A stretch of DNA of 64,000 bases, from NCBI RefSeq assembly GCF_029369745.1, contig NZ_CP120210.1, forward strand, positions 3,844,001 to 3,908,000. Reading direction: 5' to 3'. A program made the position numbers and the translations under genes. The number at the start of each line of letters is the position of its first letter. Position 1 is the first letter of the stretch. The notes below the pieces were generated by a model. The model saw only the letters and a list, made by a program, of their open reading frames with translations. It was not told the origin of the DNA and did no database searches. Origin of the DNA: Amycolatopsis sp. QT-25. Lineage in GTDB: Bacteria > Actinomycetota > Actinomycetes > Mycobacteriales > Pseudonocardiaceae. This document shows positions 8,177 through 17,002 of the stretch, piece by piece.

Positions 8177-8458
8177 TTCGCTCACACTTCGCCGCACGTA
8201 TCGATTGAGCATCATCGGACGCAAGCGTTCTGCAAGCACGCTTCCCTTGAATGCCCAGGACAGTGCCCGTGTCATCGCCTCGCGCGACAGAACGGTGACT
8301 CAACGCAACTGTGATAGGACGTAAAGTAGCTGCCGGCCACGCGACGACATCCGCCGCGCACCATCGGTGTTGGCCAGTCATTGCGCGGTTACCGCGACAT
8401 GTGGTTACTTTTCCGCCTCAGGGGTTGGGACACAGCGAGTTTCGATGGGGTGGTCTTC

Positions 8459-10285
8459 GTGCGCACTGAGCGTTTTCCGAAGCGACGACGCGGTCTTCGC
8501 GTGGTCGCGGTCCTTGCCGCTTCGGCGGTCGCGACGGTGCCTTTCGTGCCCGCCGCGGCGGCACAGCAGCAGGGCAAGGTCCTCCGGGTGGCGCTCACGA
8601 CCGGCATCGACCACCTGAATCCCTTCACCGCCCAGCTGGCGGCGTCGACCCAGGTCGGCCGGTTCACCTACGAGTTCCTCACCCTGCCTTCGGCTGAGGA
8701 CACTCAGCCCACGGGTGGCGTCGCGGAGTCGTGGAAGACCTCGGACGACAAACTCACCTGGACCTTCACCATCCGTCAGGGGATGAAGTGGTCCGACGGC
8801 AAACCGGTGACCGCGCAGGACCCGGCGTACACCTTCCAGCGGATGCTCGACGACGAGAACGCCCGCACCGCGAACGGCAGCTACGTCTCCAACTTCGCGT
8901 CGGTGTCGGCGCCGGACGACAAGACGCTCGTCCTCAAGACCAAGGCCCCGCAGTCGAGTATGACCTCGCTCGACGTCCCGATCGTGCCCAAGCACATCTG
9001 GGAGCCGATCAAGGACCTCAACGCCCCCTCGACCGACGAGATGGCCGTCGTCGGTGTCGGCAGCGGCCCCTATCTGCTGACCGAGTACAAGAAGAACGAG
9101 TTCGTGAAGTTCAAGGCGAACAAGGACTACTGGCGTGGCGCACCCAAGGTGGACGAACTGCAGCTTCTGCAGTTCAAGGACGCCGAGGCCGCCGTCAACG
9201 CGCTGAAGCAGGGCGAGGTCGACGTCATCAACCGGCTCACGCCGACGCAGTTCGACGCGCTCAAGGGCGAGAAGAACATCACCACGAACAAGGCGCCGGG
9301 CCGCCGGTACAACGAGCTGATCATCAACTTCGGCGTCAAGAACGTCCTCGACCAGCCGATCGGTGACGGCAACCCGATCCTGAAGGACGTCCGTGTCCGC
9401 AAGGCGATCGCGCAAGCCATCGACACCGAGACCATCGTCCAGAAGGTGATGAACGGCTACGGCCAGCCCGGTACCGGGGTCGTGCCCGCGATCTACAAGG
9501 CCTACACCTGGACTCCGTCCGAGGCCGAGAAGACCAAGTTCGACATCGCGGCCGCGAACGCCACCCTCGACCAGGCGGGTTACGCCAAGGGCGCGGACGG
9601 CATCCGGGTCGCCCCCGGCGGCGCGAAGCTGGAATTCCGGCTCGCCGGCCATGCGAACCGGCCCTTCGACCAGCGCACCGCGCAGTTCGTCAGTGGCTGG
9701 CTCAAGGACATCGGCATCGGCGTCAAGCAGGAACTCGTCTCCGACGACGAGCTGGACGACCGCACCACCGCGGGCAACTACGACCTCGCGATCTCCGGCT
9801 ACGGCACCTCGCCCGACCCGGACTACGCCCTGAGCCTGAACACTTGCGCCGGCCGTCCGAACGCGGAAGGCAACGGCGGCAGCTCGTCGACGTACTTCTG
9901 CGACCCGCGCTACGAAGACCTGTACAAGAAGCAGCTGACCGAGTTCGACCCCGCCAAGCGCGCCGAACTGGTCAAGCAAGCCCAGGCCGTGCTGGCGGGC
10001 GAGTACGTCGACGTCGTCCTGGACTACGACAACGTGCTCGAGGCCTACCGCTCGGACAAGTTCTCCTCGTTCACCAAACAGCCGCAGCCCGACGGCGCGA
10101 TCCTCGAGCAGTCCGGCTACTGGGGCGTCTACGGCGCCACTCCGGCCGACACGGCCGCCGCGGGTGCCGAGGAAAACAGCAACACCGGATTGTGGATCGG
10201 CATCGGCGCGGTCGTGCTCGTGGTGCTCGTCGGTGGCGGCGTGCTGCTCGGGCGGCGCGGCAAGTCGGCCGACGACCGGGAGTAA
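8459..10285 (+). CDS. ABC transporter substrate-binding protein (peptide/opine type), membrane-anchored
   Basis: About 608-residue family-5 solute-binding protein (DppA/OppA-like). The signal sequence has Arg-rich RTERFPKRRRG, then VVAVLAASAVATVPFV and an A-A-A-A cleavage region. The body has the family pattern G-x-V-A-E-S-W near residue 78 and SGPYLLTEYKKNEFVKF. Unusually, the C-terminus has a hydrophobic segment (IGIGAVVLVVLVGGGVLLG) and a charged tail, so it may be anchored at both stages of export rather than free or lipid-linked. GTG at 8459 is chosen from the signal peptide. ATG 8399 and TTG 8381 would add a non-signal leader. It is the first gene of a four-gene importer operon. Confidence 0.85.
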   Translation: MRTERFPKRRRGLRVVAVLAASAVATVPFVPAAAAQQQGKVLRVALTTGIDHLNPFTAQLAASTQVGRFTYEFLTLPSAEDTQPTGGVAESWKTSDDKLTWTFTIRQGMKWSDGKPVTAQDPAYTFQRMLDDENARTANGSYVSNFASVSAPDDKTLVLKTKAPQSSMTSLDVPIVPKHIWEPIKDLNAPSTDEMAVVGVGSGPYLLTEYKKNEFVKFKANKDYWRGAPKVDELQLLQFKDAEAAVNALKQGEVDVINRLTPTQFDALKGEKNITTNKAPGRRYNELIINFGVKNVLDQPIGDGNPILKDVRVRKAIAQAIDTETIVQKVMNGYGQPGTGVVPAIYKAYTWTPSEAEKTKFDIAAANATLDQAGYAKGADGIRVAPGGAKLEFRLAGHANRPFDQRTAQFVSGWLKDIGIGVKQELVSDDELDDRTTAGNYDLAISGYGTSPDPDYALSLNTCAGRPNAEGNGGSSSTYFCDPRYEDLYKKQLTEFDPAKRAELVKQAQAVLAGEYVDVVLDYDNVLEAYRSDKFSSFTKQPQPDGAILEQSGYWGVYGATPADTAAAGAEENSNTGLWIGIGAVVLVVLVGGGVLLGRRGKSADDRE

Positions 10286-10470
10286 GAGCCGGTCGGCGAA
10301 GCCGGCACATTCTCCGAGAAAGGGACATGAAGCGTGAACCCGCCTGGCCGACGGCTCCGCTATCGCGGTGGCAAGGCGCCCTCCCTGCTCACGGTGACAG
10401 GGACGACCTGGTCGTGCCCTGCCGACGCGATCGCGGACGCGAGTTCACCGACAAACGCCAAAGGACCGCG

Positions 10471-11502
10471 TTGACCGAAGCACTCAGTTCCCTCGACCAG
10501 ACCCCGGCGCTCGTCGATCCCGGCGAGCGCCGGGGTGGGACCGGCACCGCCCGGTTCGTGCTCTCCAAGATCGGCGGCGCGCTGGCGAGCCTCGCGCTCG
10601 TCGTCGTGCTGGGGTTCTTCCTGTTCCGGACGCTGCCCGGCGATCCCGTGCGGTTCATGGTCCGCGACCGGCCGACCGACCCGAAGATGATGGCCGAACT
10701 GCGTGCGCAGATGGGCGTGGACAAGCCGCTGCTGCGGCAGTTCTGGGACTACGTCGCCGGTCTGCTCCAGGGCGACATGGGGGTCTCGTACCTCCAGCGG
10801 CGCCCGGTGTTCGACATGGTCGGCGAGCGGTTGTGGCCGACGATCCTGCTGGTCGGCAGCGCGACCGTGCTCGCCGTCTTGCTCGGCCTGTGGCTCGGTG
10901 TCCGCGCGGGCTGGCGCCGGGGGAGCAGGTTCGACAAGGTCCAAACAGGACTGGCGCTGACGCTGTGGTCGGTACCGCAGTTCTGGCTCGGGCTCATGTT
11001 GCTGGTGGCCGGCAACGGTCTCTTCCCGAGCCGTGGCATGCATTCCCCCGATGTCGAGCCGGGGTTCTTCAGCGAAGGGCTCGACGTGCTCCACCATCTG
11101 GTACTGCCGTGCGTGACCCTGCTGGTGGTGTTCTACGCGCAGTACATGCTGGTCATGCGGTCGTCCCTGATCGGCGAGATGAATTCGGACTACCTCACCA
11201 CCGCCAGGGCCAAGGGGCTGCGCGACGACCTCGTCCGCAAGCGGCACGCCGTGCCCAACGCGCTGCTGCCGACGGTGACGCTGGTCTTCATGCAGTTCGG
11301 GATGGTCGTCTCGGGCGCGGTCTCGGTGGAGGCCGTGTTCAGCTGGCCGGGCCTCGGGCAGCTGCTCTACGAAGCGCTCCGTGGGCCTGATCTGCCTGTC
11401 CTGCAAGGGGTCTTCGTCACCCTCGCGGGTGCGGTGGTGCTGATGAACCTGCTCGCGGAGCTGCTCTACCGCGTGCTCGACCCGAGGGTGCGGACGGCAT
11501 GA
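10471..11502 (+). CDS. ABC transporter permease (DppB type)
   Basis: 343-residue inner-membrane permease for the peptide-type importer. An N-terminal span (ASLALVVVLGFFLFRTLPGD) is followed by a G-D-M-G-V-S-Y segment, five more hydrophobic stretches, and the EAA-loop region TTARAKGLRDDLVRKRH. The TTG at 10471 is preferred because AAAGGA lies 5 nt upstream and the resulting length is normal for the family. The longer ATG frame from 10327 (also with a ribosome site) adds 48 residues unlike any permease. The 3' end overlaps the next permease gene by 4 bp (ATGA). Confidence 0.85.
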   Translation: MTEALSSLDQTPALVDPGERRGGTGTARFVLSKIGGALASLALVVVLGFFLFRTLPGDPVRFMVRDRPTDPKMMAELRAQMGVDKPLLRQFWDYVAGLLQGDMGVSYLQRRPVFDMVGERLWPTILLVGSATVLAVLLGLWLGVRAGWRRGSRFDKVQTGLALTLWSVPQFWLGLMLLVAGNGLFPSRGMHSPDVEPGFFSEGLDVLHHLVLPCVTLLVVFYAQYMLVMRSSLIGEMNSDYLTTARAKGLRDDLVRKRHAVPNALLPTVTLVFMQFGMVVSGAVSVEAVFSWPGLGQLLYEALRGPDLPVLQGVFVTLAGAVVLMNLLAELLYRVLDPRVRTA

Positions 11503-12404
11503 CCACAGCGGAAAAACCGAGTTCGATCGTCTGGCGCCGCCGCCGTGAGGCCGTGGCGAAGCGCTGGCACGAGTTCAGGACGAACAAGGCCGGCGTCTTC
11601 GGGCTGGCCTTCCTCGGCCTCCTCACGCTGCTGGCCGTCCTCGCGCCGGTGATCTCGGACGAATCCGGCCTCGATGTCACCAAGGCCGAAGGCGCTTCAC
11701 TGGACCCACCCAGCGGGGAGTTCTGGCTGGGCACCGACATCGACGGCCGTTCGGTGCTGCTGATGACGTTCTGGGGCGCACGGATCTCGCTGCTCACCGG
11801 CTTCTCGGCGGCGTTCCTCTCGGTGCTGATCGGCACTCTCATCGGGATCGCGGCCGCGCACTTCGGCGGCTGGCTGTCCGGGCTGCTGCTGCGGTTCACG
11901 GACTTCTTCCTGGTGCTGCCGTCCCTCGTCCTCGCCGTGGCGCTCGCCTCGGTACTGGAGCAGGGCACGATGACGGTGATCATCGCCATCGGCGTCACCG
12001 CCTGGCCCAGCACCGCGCGCCTGGTCCGCGCGCAGACCCTCACGATCGAGGGCCGTCCGTACATCGAGCGCGCGAAGGCGCTCGGCGGCGGTCACCTGCA
12101 CATCGTCGGCAAGCACGTCCTTCCCGGCGTCATGCCGCTCGTGCTGGCCAACACCACACTCGTCGTGGGCAACGCGGTCATCGCGGACGCGACACTGGCG
12201 TTCCTCGGGGTCGGCAACCCGAACACCGTCTCCTGGGGAGCCATGCTGCAGACCGCCTTGAACAACGGCGCGATCAGCAAGGGCGCCTGGTGGAACCTGC
12301 TGCCGCCGGGTATCGCGATCGTCGTGGTCGTTCTCGCCTTCACCCTCGTCGGACGCGCGCTGGAGACCGTGCTGAACCCGCGCCTGAAGGGACAGCACGC
12401 ATGA
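11499..12404 (+). CDS. ABC transporter permease (DppC type)
   Basis: 301-residue second permease, which pairs with the DppB-type subunit. The family N-terminus is present: one span (GLAFLGLLTLLAVLAPVI), a loop ending G-T-D-I-D-G-R-S-V-L, then five membrane segments. An EAA-loop ERAKALGGGHLHIVGKHVLP contacts the ATPase. It overlaps both neighbours by 4 bp, giving coupled translation and equal stoichiometry. Confidence 0.88.
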   Translation: MTTAEKPSSIVWRRRREAVAKRWHEFRTNKAGVFGLAFLGLLTLLAVLAPVISDESGLDVTKAEGASLDPPSGEFWLGTDIDGRSVLLMTFWGARISLLTGFSAAFLSVLIGTLIGIAAAHFGGWLSGLLLRFTDFFLVLPSLVLAVALASVLEQGTMTVIIAIGVTAWPSTARLVRAQTLTIEGRPYIERAKALGGGHLHIVGKHVLPGVMPLVLANTTLVVGNAVIADATLAFLGVGNPNTVSWGAMLQTALNNGAISKGAWWNLLPPGIAIVVVVLAFTLVGRALETVLNPRLKGQHA

Positions 12405-14071
12405 GCCCCTTGCTGGAACTGAAGAACCTCGGCGTCACCTACACCACCGGAAGCGGTGAGGTCGCCGCCGTCCGCGGGGTCGGCCTCGTGCTCGAACCCG
12501 GCGACACCCTCGGAGTGGCAGGGGAGTCGGGGTCGGGGAAGTCGACGGTCGCGATGAGCGTGCTGCGGCTGCTCCCGCGTTCGGCCAAGGTCAGCGGAGA
12601 GATCCTGCTGGACGGCGAAGACGTCACGGCCATGAAGTGGGGCAGGTTGCGCGCGGTGCGCTGGGCCGAGGCCTCGGTCGTGTTCCAGGGCGCGATGCAC
12701 GCGCTCAACCCGGTCCGCCGCATCGGCGAGCAGATCGCCGAGCCGATCCGCCTGCACCCGCCCGGCGGCAAGGCACTGTCGGACGGTGCGATCCAGGCCA
12801 AGGTCAAGGAACTGCTCGAACAGGTCGACCTGCCGCCCGGCCGCGCCGGGGCGTACCCGCACGAGCTGTCCGGCGGTCAGAAGCAGCGCGTCATGATCGC
12901 GATGGCGCTGGCTTGCGCGCCGCGGCTGATCATCGCGGACGAGCCGACCACCGCGCTCGACGTCGTCGTCCAGGCACAGGTGCTCGACCTGCTGGGCAGG
13001 CTGGTCGCCGAACAGGGGATCGGGCTGATCATGATCAGCCACGACCTGTCGGTGCTCGCCGCGACCTGCCGCCGGATCGCGGTGATGTACGACGGCGAAA
13101 TCGTCGAGGAACGGCCGAGCGCGGAGCTGATGAACGCGCCGCGGCACGAGCACAGCAAGGCGCTGGCGGCCGCGTTCCCGACCGTCGGCGACCCGGTGTC
13201 GCGGTTCGCGCCGGCCACCAGCACGCCGCTGCCGCCCGAACCGGAACGCAGTGGCGACCAGCCCGCACTGCTGGAGGCCGAGGATCTGCGCGTCAGTTTC
13301 CGCGACCGCACCGGTAAGCGGATCGACGCCGTCGCCGGGGTGAGCCTCCAGGTGCGGAAGGACGAGATCGTCGCGCTCGTCGGCCAGTCCGGCTCGGGCA
13401 AGACGACGCTGGCCCGCACGCTGCTCGGGCTGCAGAAACCCGACTCCGGCGCGGTGCGGTACGCCGGGAAACCGGTTCCGCTCGGCGGCGCCGGGCTCAA
13501 GGCGTACCGGCGGCGGGTCCAGCTCGTGCTGCAGGACCCGACGAGCGCGCTGAACCCGAACCACACGGTGTACGAGGCCGTCGCGGAAGGTCCCCGCATC
13601 CACGGAATGACCGCGAACGAGCACGACCTCGTCCTCAAGGCACTCGAAGCGGCCGAACTGCGGCCCGCGGAGAAGTTCCTCGACCGGCTCCCGCACGAGC
13701 TGTCCGGCGGGCAGCGGCAGCGGGTCGTCATCGCGGGCGCGTTGGCGCTGGACCCCGGCGTGATCGTGGCCGACGAACCGGTGGCCTCGCTCGACGCTTC
13801 GGTGCGAGGGGAGATCCTCGCGCTGTTGCTGCGCTTGCGCCGTGAGCTGGGTCTCGCCGGGCTCGTGATCACGCACGACCTCGGGCTGGCCTGGAACATC
13901 GCCGACCGGGTCGCGGTCATGTACCGCGGGGAACTGGTGGAGGTCGGTACCGTGGAGGAGGTCCTGCTGGACCCGAAACACGACTACACGAAGTCGCTGC
14001 TCGCCGCGTTGCCCGGTGGTACCGCGCGGGAAACACCCATTGCCACGCACACGCACAGGCGCGGTGTGTAA
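12401..14071 (+). CDS. ABC transporter ATP-binding protein, DppD-DppF fusion
   Basis: 556-residue protein with two complete ATPase halves. Half 1 has Walker A G-E-S-G-S-G-K-S-T, signature L-S-G-G-Q-K-Q-R and Walker B L-I-I-A-D-E-P-T. Half 2 has G-Q-S-G-S-G-K-T-T, L-S-G-G-Q-R-Q-R and V-I-V-A-D-E-P-V. A short Pro-rich linker near residues 270-290 joins them. It energises import by the preceding permeases, and the fusion replaces the usual separate dppD and dppF genes. ATG at 12401 overlaps the permease stop by 4 bp. Confidence 0.93.
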   Translation: MSPLLELKNLGVTYTTGSGEVAAVRGVGLVLEPGDTLGVAGESGSGKSTVAMSVLRLLPRSAKVSGEILLDGEDVTAMKWGRLRAVRWAEASVVFQGAMHALNPVRRIGEQIAEPIRLHPPGGKALSDGAIQAKVKELLEQVDLPPGRAGAYPHELSGGQKQRVMIAMALACAPRLIIADEPTTALDVVVQAQVLDLLGRLVAEQGIGLIMISHDLSVLAATCRRIAVMYDGEIVEERPSAELMNAPRHEHSKALAAAFPTVGDPVSRFAPATSTPLPPEPERSGDQPALLEAEDLRVSFRDRTGKRIDAVAGVSLQVRKDEIVALVGQSGSGKTTLARTLLGLQKPDSGAVRYAGKPVPLGGAGLKAYRRRVQLVLQDPTSALNPNHTVYEAVAEGPRIHGMTANEHDLVLKALEAAELRPAEKFLDRLPHELSGGQRQRVVIAGALALDPGVIVADEPVASLDASVRGEILALLLRLRRELGLAGLVITHDLGLAWNIADRVAVMYRGELVEVGTVEEVLLDPKHDYTKSLLAALPGGTARETPIATHTHRRGV

Positions 14072-14085
14072 CCTCCAATCTCGAA

Positions 14086-15648
14086 ATGGCGACCACGACA
14101 GACCCCCCGCAGACGCCCTCGGCCGGTTCCCTCGGCGAGCGGCTCCGGGTGCCTTCCCGGTTCCCGTACCGCACCATCGCGATGGGAACCATCGGCAGCA
14201 CGCTGCTGATGCTGGCGGCGCTCGGTGCCGGCGGCATCCTCGTCCGTGACCCGATCCTGGGGCACGGACCATTGTCGTGGATCCGCTACGGCCACGGCCG
14301 CATCCTCGCCAACGCGACGCTCTACACGGGCTTCGGGCTGATCATCTGGGCGTGGGTCCGGCTCGGCCGCTACGCGCTCGCCGGGCGGATCGCCAGCCGT
14401 CCGATCGTGATCGCCGCCGCCTGCTGGATGGCGCCTCTGCTGGTCTCGCCGCCGTTGTTCACCCGCGACGTCTTCTCCTACCTCGCGCAGGGCGCGCAGC
14501 TCCTCAACGGGCTCGACCCGTACGCCAACGGCCCGGCCGAACTGGTCGTGCTGCCGGACGTCGTGCAGAACGTCCACCCGCTGTGGCAGACCACGCCCGC
14601 GCCGTACGGCCCGCTGTTCCTGCTGATCGCCAAGGGGATCGTCTCGGTCACCGGCAACGACATGATCGCCGGCGTCATCGCGACCCGGCTGGTGCTGATG
14701 ATCGGCCTGGTCGGAATGCTGTGGTCGCTGCCGCGGCTGGTCAAGCACCTCGGTGGCAAGCTGCCGATCACCCTGTGGCTCGCCATCGCCAGCCCGATGA
14801 CGGTGATCCACCTCGTCGGTGGCCCGCACAACGATCTGCTGATGCTGGGCTTCCTCACCGTCGGCGTGCTGGCCGCGCTGGAGCGCAGACACGTCGTCGC
14901 GATCGTCCTGGTCACCATCGGCATGCTGATCAAGCCCACCGCGGCGTGGGCGCTGCCGTTCCTGGTCTGGGTGTGGGCGAACCACCTGCCCGGCGACCGG
15001 AAGGTGGCCGACTTCCTCCGCGCGGGCGCCGCGTCGGTCGGGATCTTCCTGCCGGTGTTCGTCGCGGGCACCTGGCTGTCGCTCGGCTCGGTCAACCTCG
15101 GCTGGCTGACCGGCCTCAAGGCGCCGACGCTGATCGCGAACTGGATGAACTTCCCGACCGGGATCGGCGAGATCTTCTACTCGCTGGTCAACCTGGTGAT
15201 CGACGTCGAGGTCTCGCCGTTCGTCACCGTGTTCCGGGCGATCGCGATGGTCGGCCTGTTCGTCTTCGCCGGCCGCCAATGGTGGCTCGCCCGCGACGGC
15301 GGCAACCCGGCCGTCCACCGGATGGCGATCGTCCTGCTGGCCGGCGCGATCGTCCCGCCGCCCTCGCTGCCGTGGTATCTGACCTGGGGTTTCGTGGTCC
15401 TGTCCGCGTTCGAATGGCGCCGCCGGAACCTCGCGGTCGTCGTCGCGGTGTCGGTGTTCGTCACGCTGGTCTACTACCCGACCGGGGAGCAGGCGCTGTA
15501 CGACTGGTGGTTCATGGCGGTCGTCGTCGCGGCGAGTGTGTACGCGGCCGCTTCACTGCTGCGGCCGGATCCGATGGGGATCATTTCGGCTTGGCGGGGG
15601 AGGCCGGTGGAGCAGTTCCTGCCCGCCGAGGCTCCTCGCTCCACCTGA
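14086..15648 (+). CDS. mptB: Polyprenol-phosphate-mannose-dependent alpha-1,6-mannosyltransferase (MptB-like)
   Basis: 520-residue integral membrane glycosyltransferase of the GT-C fold, with about twelve hydrophobic segments. The hallmark is the first extracytoplasmic loop after helix 3, R-D-V-F-S-Y-L-A-Q-G, then N-G-L-D-P-Y, as in MptA/MptB enzymes that extend lipomannan with polyprenol-phosphate mannose. Its presence fits a Mycobacteriales or Pseudonocardiaceae-type cell envelope. It follows the ABC importer by 14 bp and may be read through, although no functional link is evident. It ends at a very strong hairpin. Confidence 0.8.
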   Translation: MATTTDPPQTPSAGSLGERLRVPSRFPYRTIAMGTIGSTLLMLAALGAGGILVRDPILGHGPLSWIRYGHGRILANATLYTGFGLIIWAWVRLGRYALAGRIASRPIVIAAACWMAPLLVSPPLFTRDVFSYLAQGAQLLNGLDPYANGPAELVVLPDVVQNVHPLWQTTPAPYGPLFLLIAKGIVSVTGNDMIAGVIATRLVLMIGLVGMLWSLPRLVKHLGGKLPITLWLAIASPMTVIHLVGGPHNDLLMLGFLTVGVLAALERRHVVAIVLVTIGMLIKPTAAWALPFLVWVWANHLPGDRKVADFLRAGAASVGIFLPVFVAGTWLSLGSVNLGWLTGLKAPTLIANWMNFPTGIGEIFYSLVNLVIDVEVSPFVTVFRAIAMVGLFVFAGRQWWLARDGGNPAVHRMAIVLLAGAIVPPPSLPWYLTWGFVVLSAFEWRRRNLAVVVAVSVFVTLVYYPTGEQALYDWWFMAVVVAASVYAAASLLRPDPMGIISAWRGRPVEQFLPAEAPRST

Positions 15649-15652
15649 GTTT

Positions 15653-15713
15653 CGAGTACATGAAGGCCCCCTTCCTTGCGTTGGACGCAAGGAAGGGGGC
15701 CTTCATGTACTCG
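15653..15713. terminator. 29-bp perfect hairpin terminator
   Basis: Arms at 15653-15681 and 15685-15713 are perfectly complementary over 29 bp around a 3-nt loop, starting 5 nt after the mannosyltransferase stop. It contains GAAGGCCCCC cores of the same style as the other dispersed hairpins in the window. No poly-T tract follows. Confidence 0.8.
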
Positions 15714-15827
15714 GGGGCAGGGCAGCCGGCGTCATTAGCGGGGGCTTGGCTGAAGGTGGTAGGGGCTTCTGTCGTCGCTTCTCAGGCGATGCCAAAAACT
15801 TGGGCGGCTGCCAGGCGCTCGCCGAAT

Positions 15828-15843
15828 GTATAACGACCTATAC
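15828..15843. repeat. GTATA-N6-TATAC dyad, copy 2 (intergenic)
   Basis: GTATAACGACCTATAC at 15828-15843, preceded by AAT and followed by GGT, nearly repeats the motif at 5302-5317. This copy lies in the 184-nt gap between the terminator and the PPOX gene. It could be an operator or promoter element, but its function is unknown. Confidence 0.4.
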
Positions 15844-15897
15844 GGTCTCGCGATGGCGTTGTCACCGCAAAGCAGCAACAACGCCGAAAAAGAAAGC

Positions 15898-16314
15898 TCA
15901 AGAAGCCCGCCACCCACTCCACGAGTGGACCAGCGTGCTCACCACGGCGTGCGGCGCAGGTTGTGCCTCGTACTGCGGATATTTCTCCCGCAGCAGCCGC
16001 ACCGGCAGTGCCTGCTCGTGGGGGTCGGTCAGCACCCGGGCGACCCCGTCCGCCCGGGCCCACCACAGGCCGGTCCAGTCCTCGGCGTAATGGTCGGTAA
16101 GAAAACCGACCACCGGGTTCTCCGCGATGTTCTCCAGCCGTCGCAACGCCGTGGTGCTTTTCGGCTTGTGGTCGATCGCGAACGCGACCGAGTCGCCTTC
16201 GACGACGAAGGTCACCGGCACGAGGTGCGGCTTGCCGTCCGAGCCCGTCGTCGCCAGCCTCGCTACCCGCTCGCCTTCGAACCGTGACCGGGCTTCCGCA
16301 GCCGTCATCCGCAT
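15898..16314 (-). CDS. F420-dependent PPOX-class oxidoreductase (Rv0121 family)
   Basis: 138-residue split-barrel flavin/deazaflavin protein. The N-terminus A-R-L-A-T-T-G-S-D-G-K-P-H-L-V-P-V-T-F is typical of PPOX proteins. The central D-H-K-P-K-S-T-T-A-L-R-R-L-E-N-I and the W-T-G-L-W-W-A-R-A-D-G-V-A-R-V segment match the Rv0121-type subgroup (TIGR03668), which is thought to use coenzyme F420. The substrate is unknown. ATG is at 16314, and the next minus-strand gene begins 640 bp away behind the methyltransferase. Confidence 0.8.
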   Translation of the reverse strand: MRMTAAEARSRFEGERVARLATTGSDGKPHLVPVTFVVEGDSVAFAIDHKPKSTTALRRLENIAENPVVGFLTDHYAEDWTGLWWARADGVARVLTDPHEQALPVRLLREKYPQYEAQPAPHAVVSTLVHSWSGWRAS

Positions 16315-16327
16315 GCCGCGACCGTAC

Positions 16328-16954
16328 CTAGCGCGAGCGTCGCACGCGGAGCACGTTGTCCGAACGCGTTCCGTGCTGTCCCTCCGGTCCGGGGGAATCG
16401 TGCGTGATCAGGTCCTGCCGTTCCACGGTCCAATCACCGTCGGTGAGCACGATTGTTTCGAGCACCTCGGCCGTCGTCGGGAAGTGGACGTCCTTGTGCG
16501 GTGGCTCCTCCATCCACGTCGGCCAGCCCGCGTGACCGGCGACGACCAGGGTGCCACCGGGGGCGACGGCCTCGGCTGCGCGGCGGAGTGCCTTGTCCCG
16601 CTCGTCGTCCTCCGCGACGGGGGAGTGGAAGAACTGCGCGGAGACGAGATCGAAGCGACCCTCCGGGAACGATTTCGCCAGGTCGTGACGTTCCCAGACG
16701 ATGCCCTCGACTCCGGCCGTTGCCGCGTGCGCGGCGGCGCGTTCGAGCGCGACCTCCGAGATGTCGACGGCGGTGACCCGCCAACCCTGCTGCGCGAGCC
16801 AGATGGCGTCGCCGCCTTCGCCGCAGCCGAGATCGAGCGCCGTGCCCGGGGTGAGCGAGGCGACCTCGTGCACGAGGATCGGGTTCGCCTTACCGCTCCA
16901 GACCTGCTCTTTGTCTCGATAGAAGTCTTCCCAGAACTGCTGTGTGGAATCCAT
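16328..16954 (-). CDS. Class I SAM-dependent methyltransferase
   Basis: 208-residue Rossmann methyltransferase. Motif I is T-A-L-D-L-G-C-G-E-G-G-D near residue 40. The acidic ribose-binding residue follows in V-T-A-V-D-I-S, with a later F-D-L-V-S-A-Q-F-F motif and a P-G-G-T-L post-motif. The substrate is unknown; such proteins resemble TehB-like or thiopurine-type small methyltransferases. ATG at 16954 (M-D-S-T-Q-Q-F-W) is preferred over an upstream in-frame start that adds a Pro/Gly leader. It lies 13 bp before the PPOX gene on the same strand, so the two are probably cotranscribed. Confidence 0.83.
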   Translation of the reverse strand: MDSTQQFWEDFYRDKEQVWSGKANPILVHEVASLTPGTALDLGCGEGGDAIWLAQQGWRVTAVDISEVALERAAAHAATAGVEGIVWERHDLAKSFPEGRFDLVSAQFFHSPVAEDDERDKALRRAAEAVAPGGTLVVAGHAGWPTWMEEPPHKDVHFPTTAEVLETIVLTDGDWTVERQDLITHDSPGPEGQHGTRSDNVLRVRRSR

Positions 16955-17002
16955 GTCCGAAAGATGCCCTCGGCCCGGCCAAGAGCGCAAGTTCCGTTGC
17001 CG

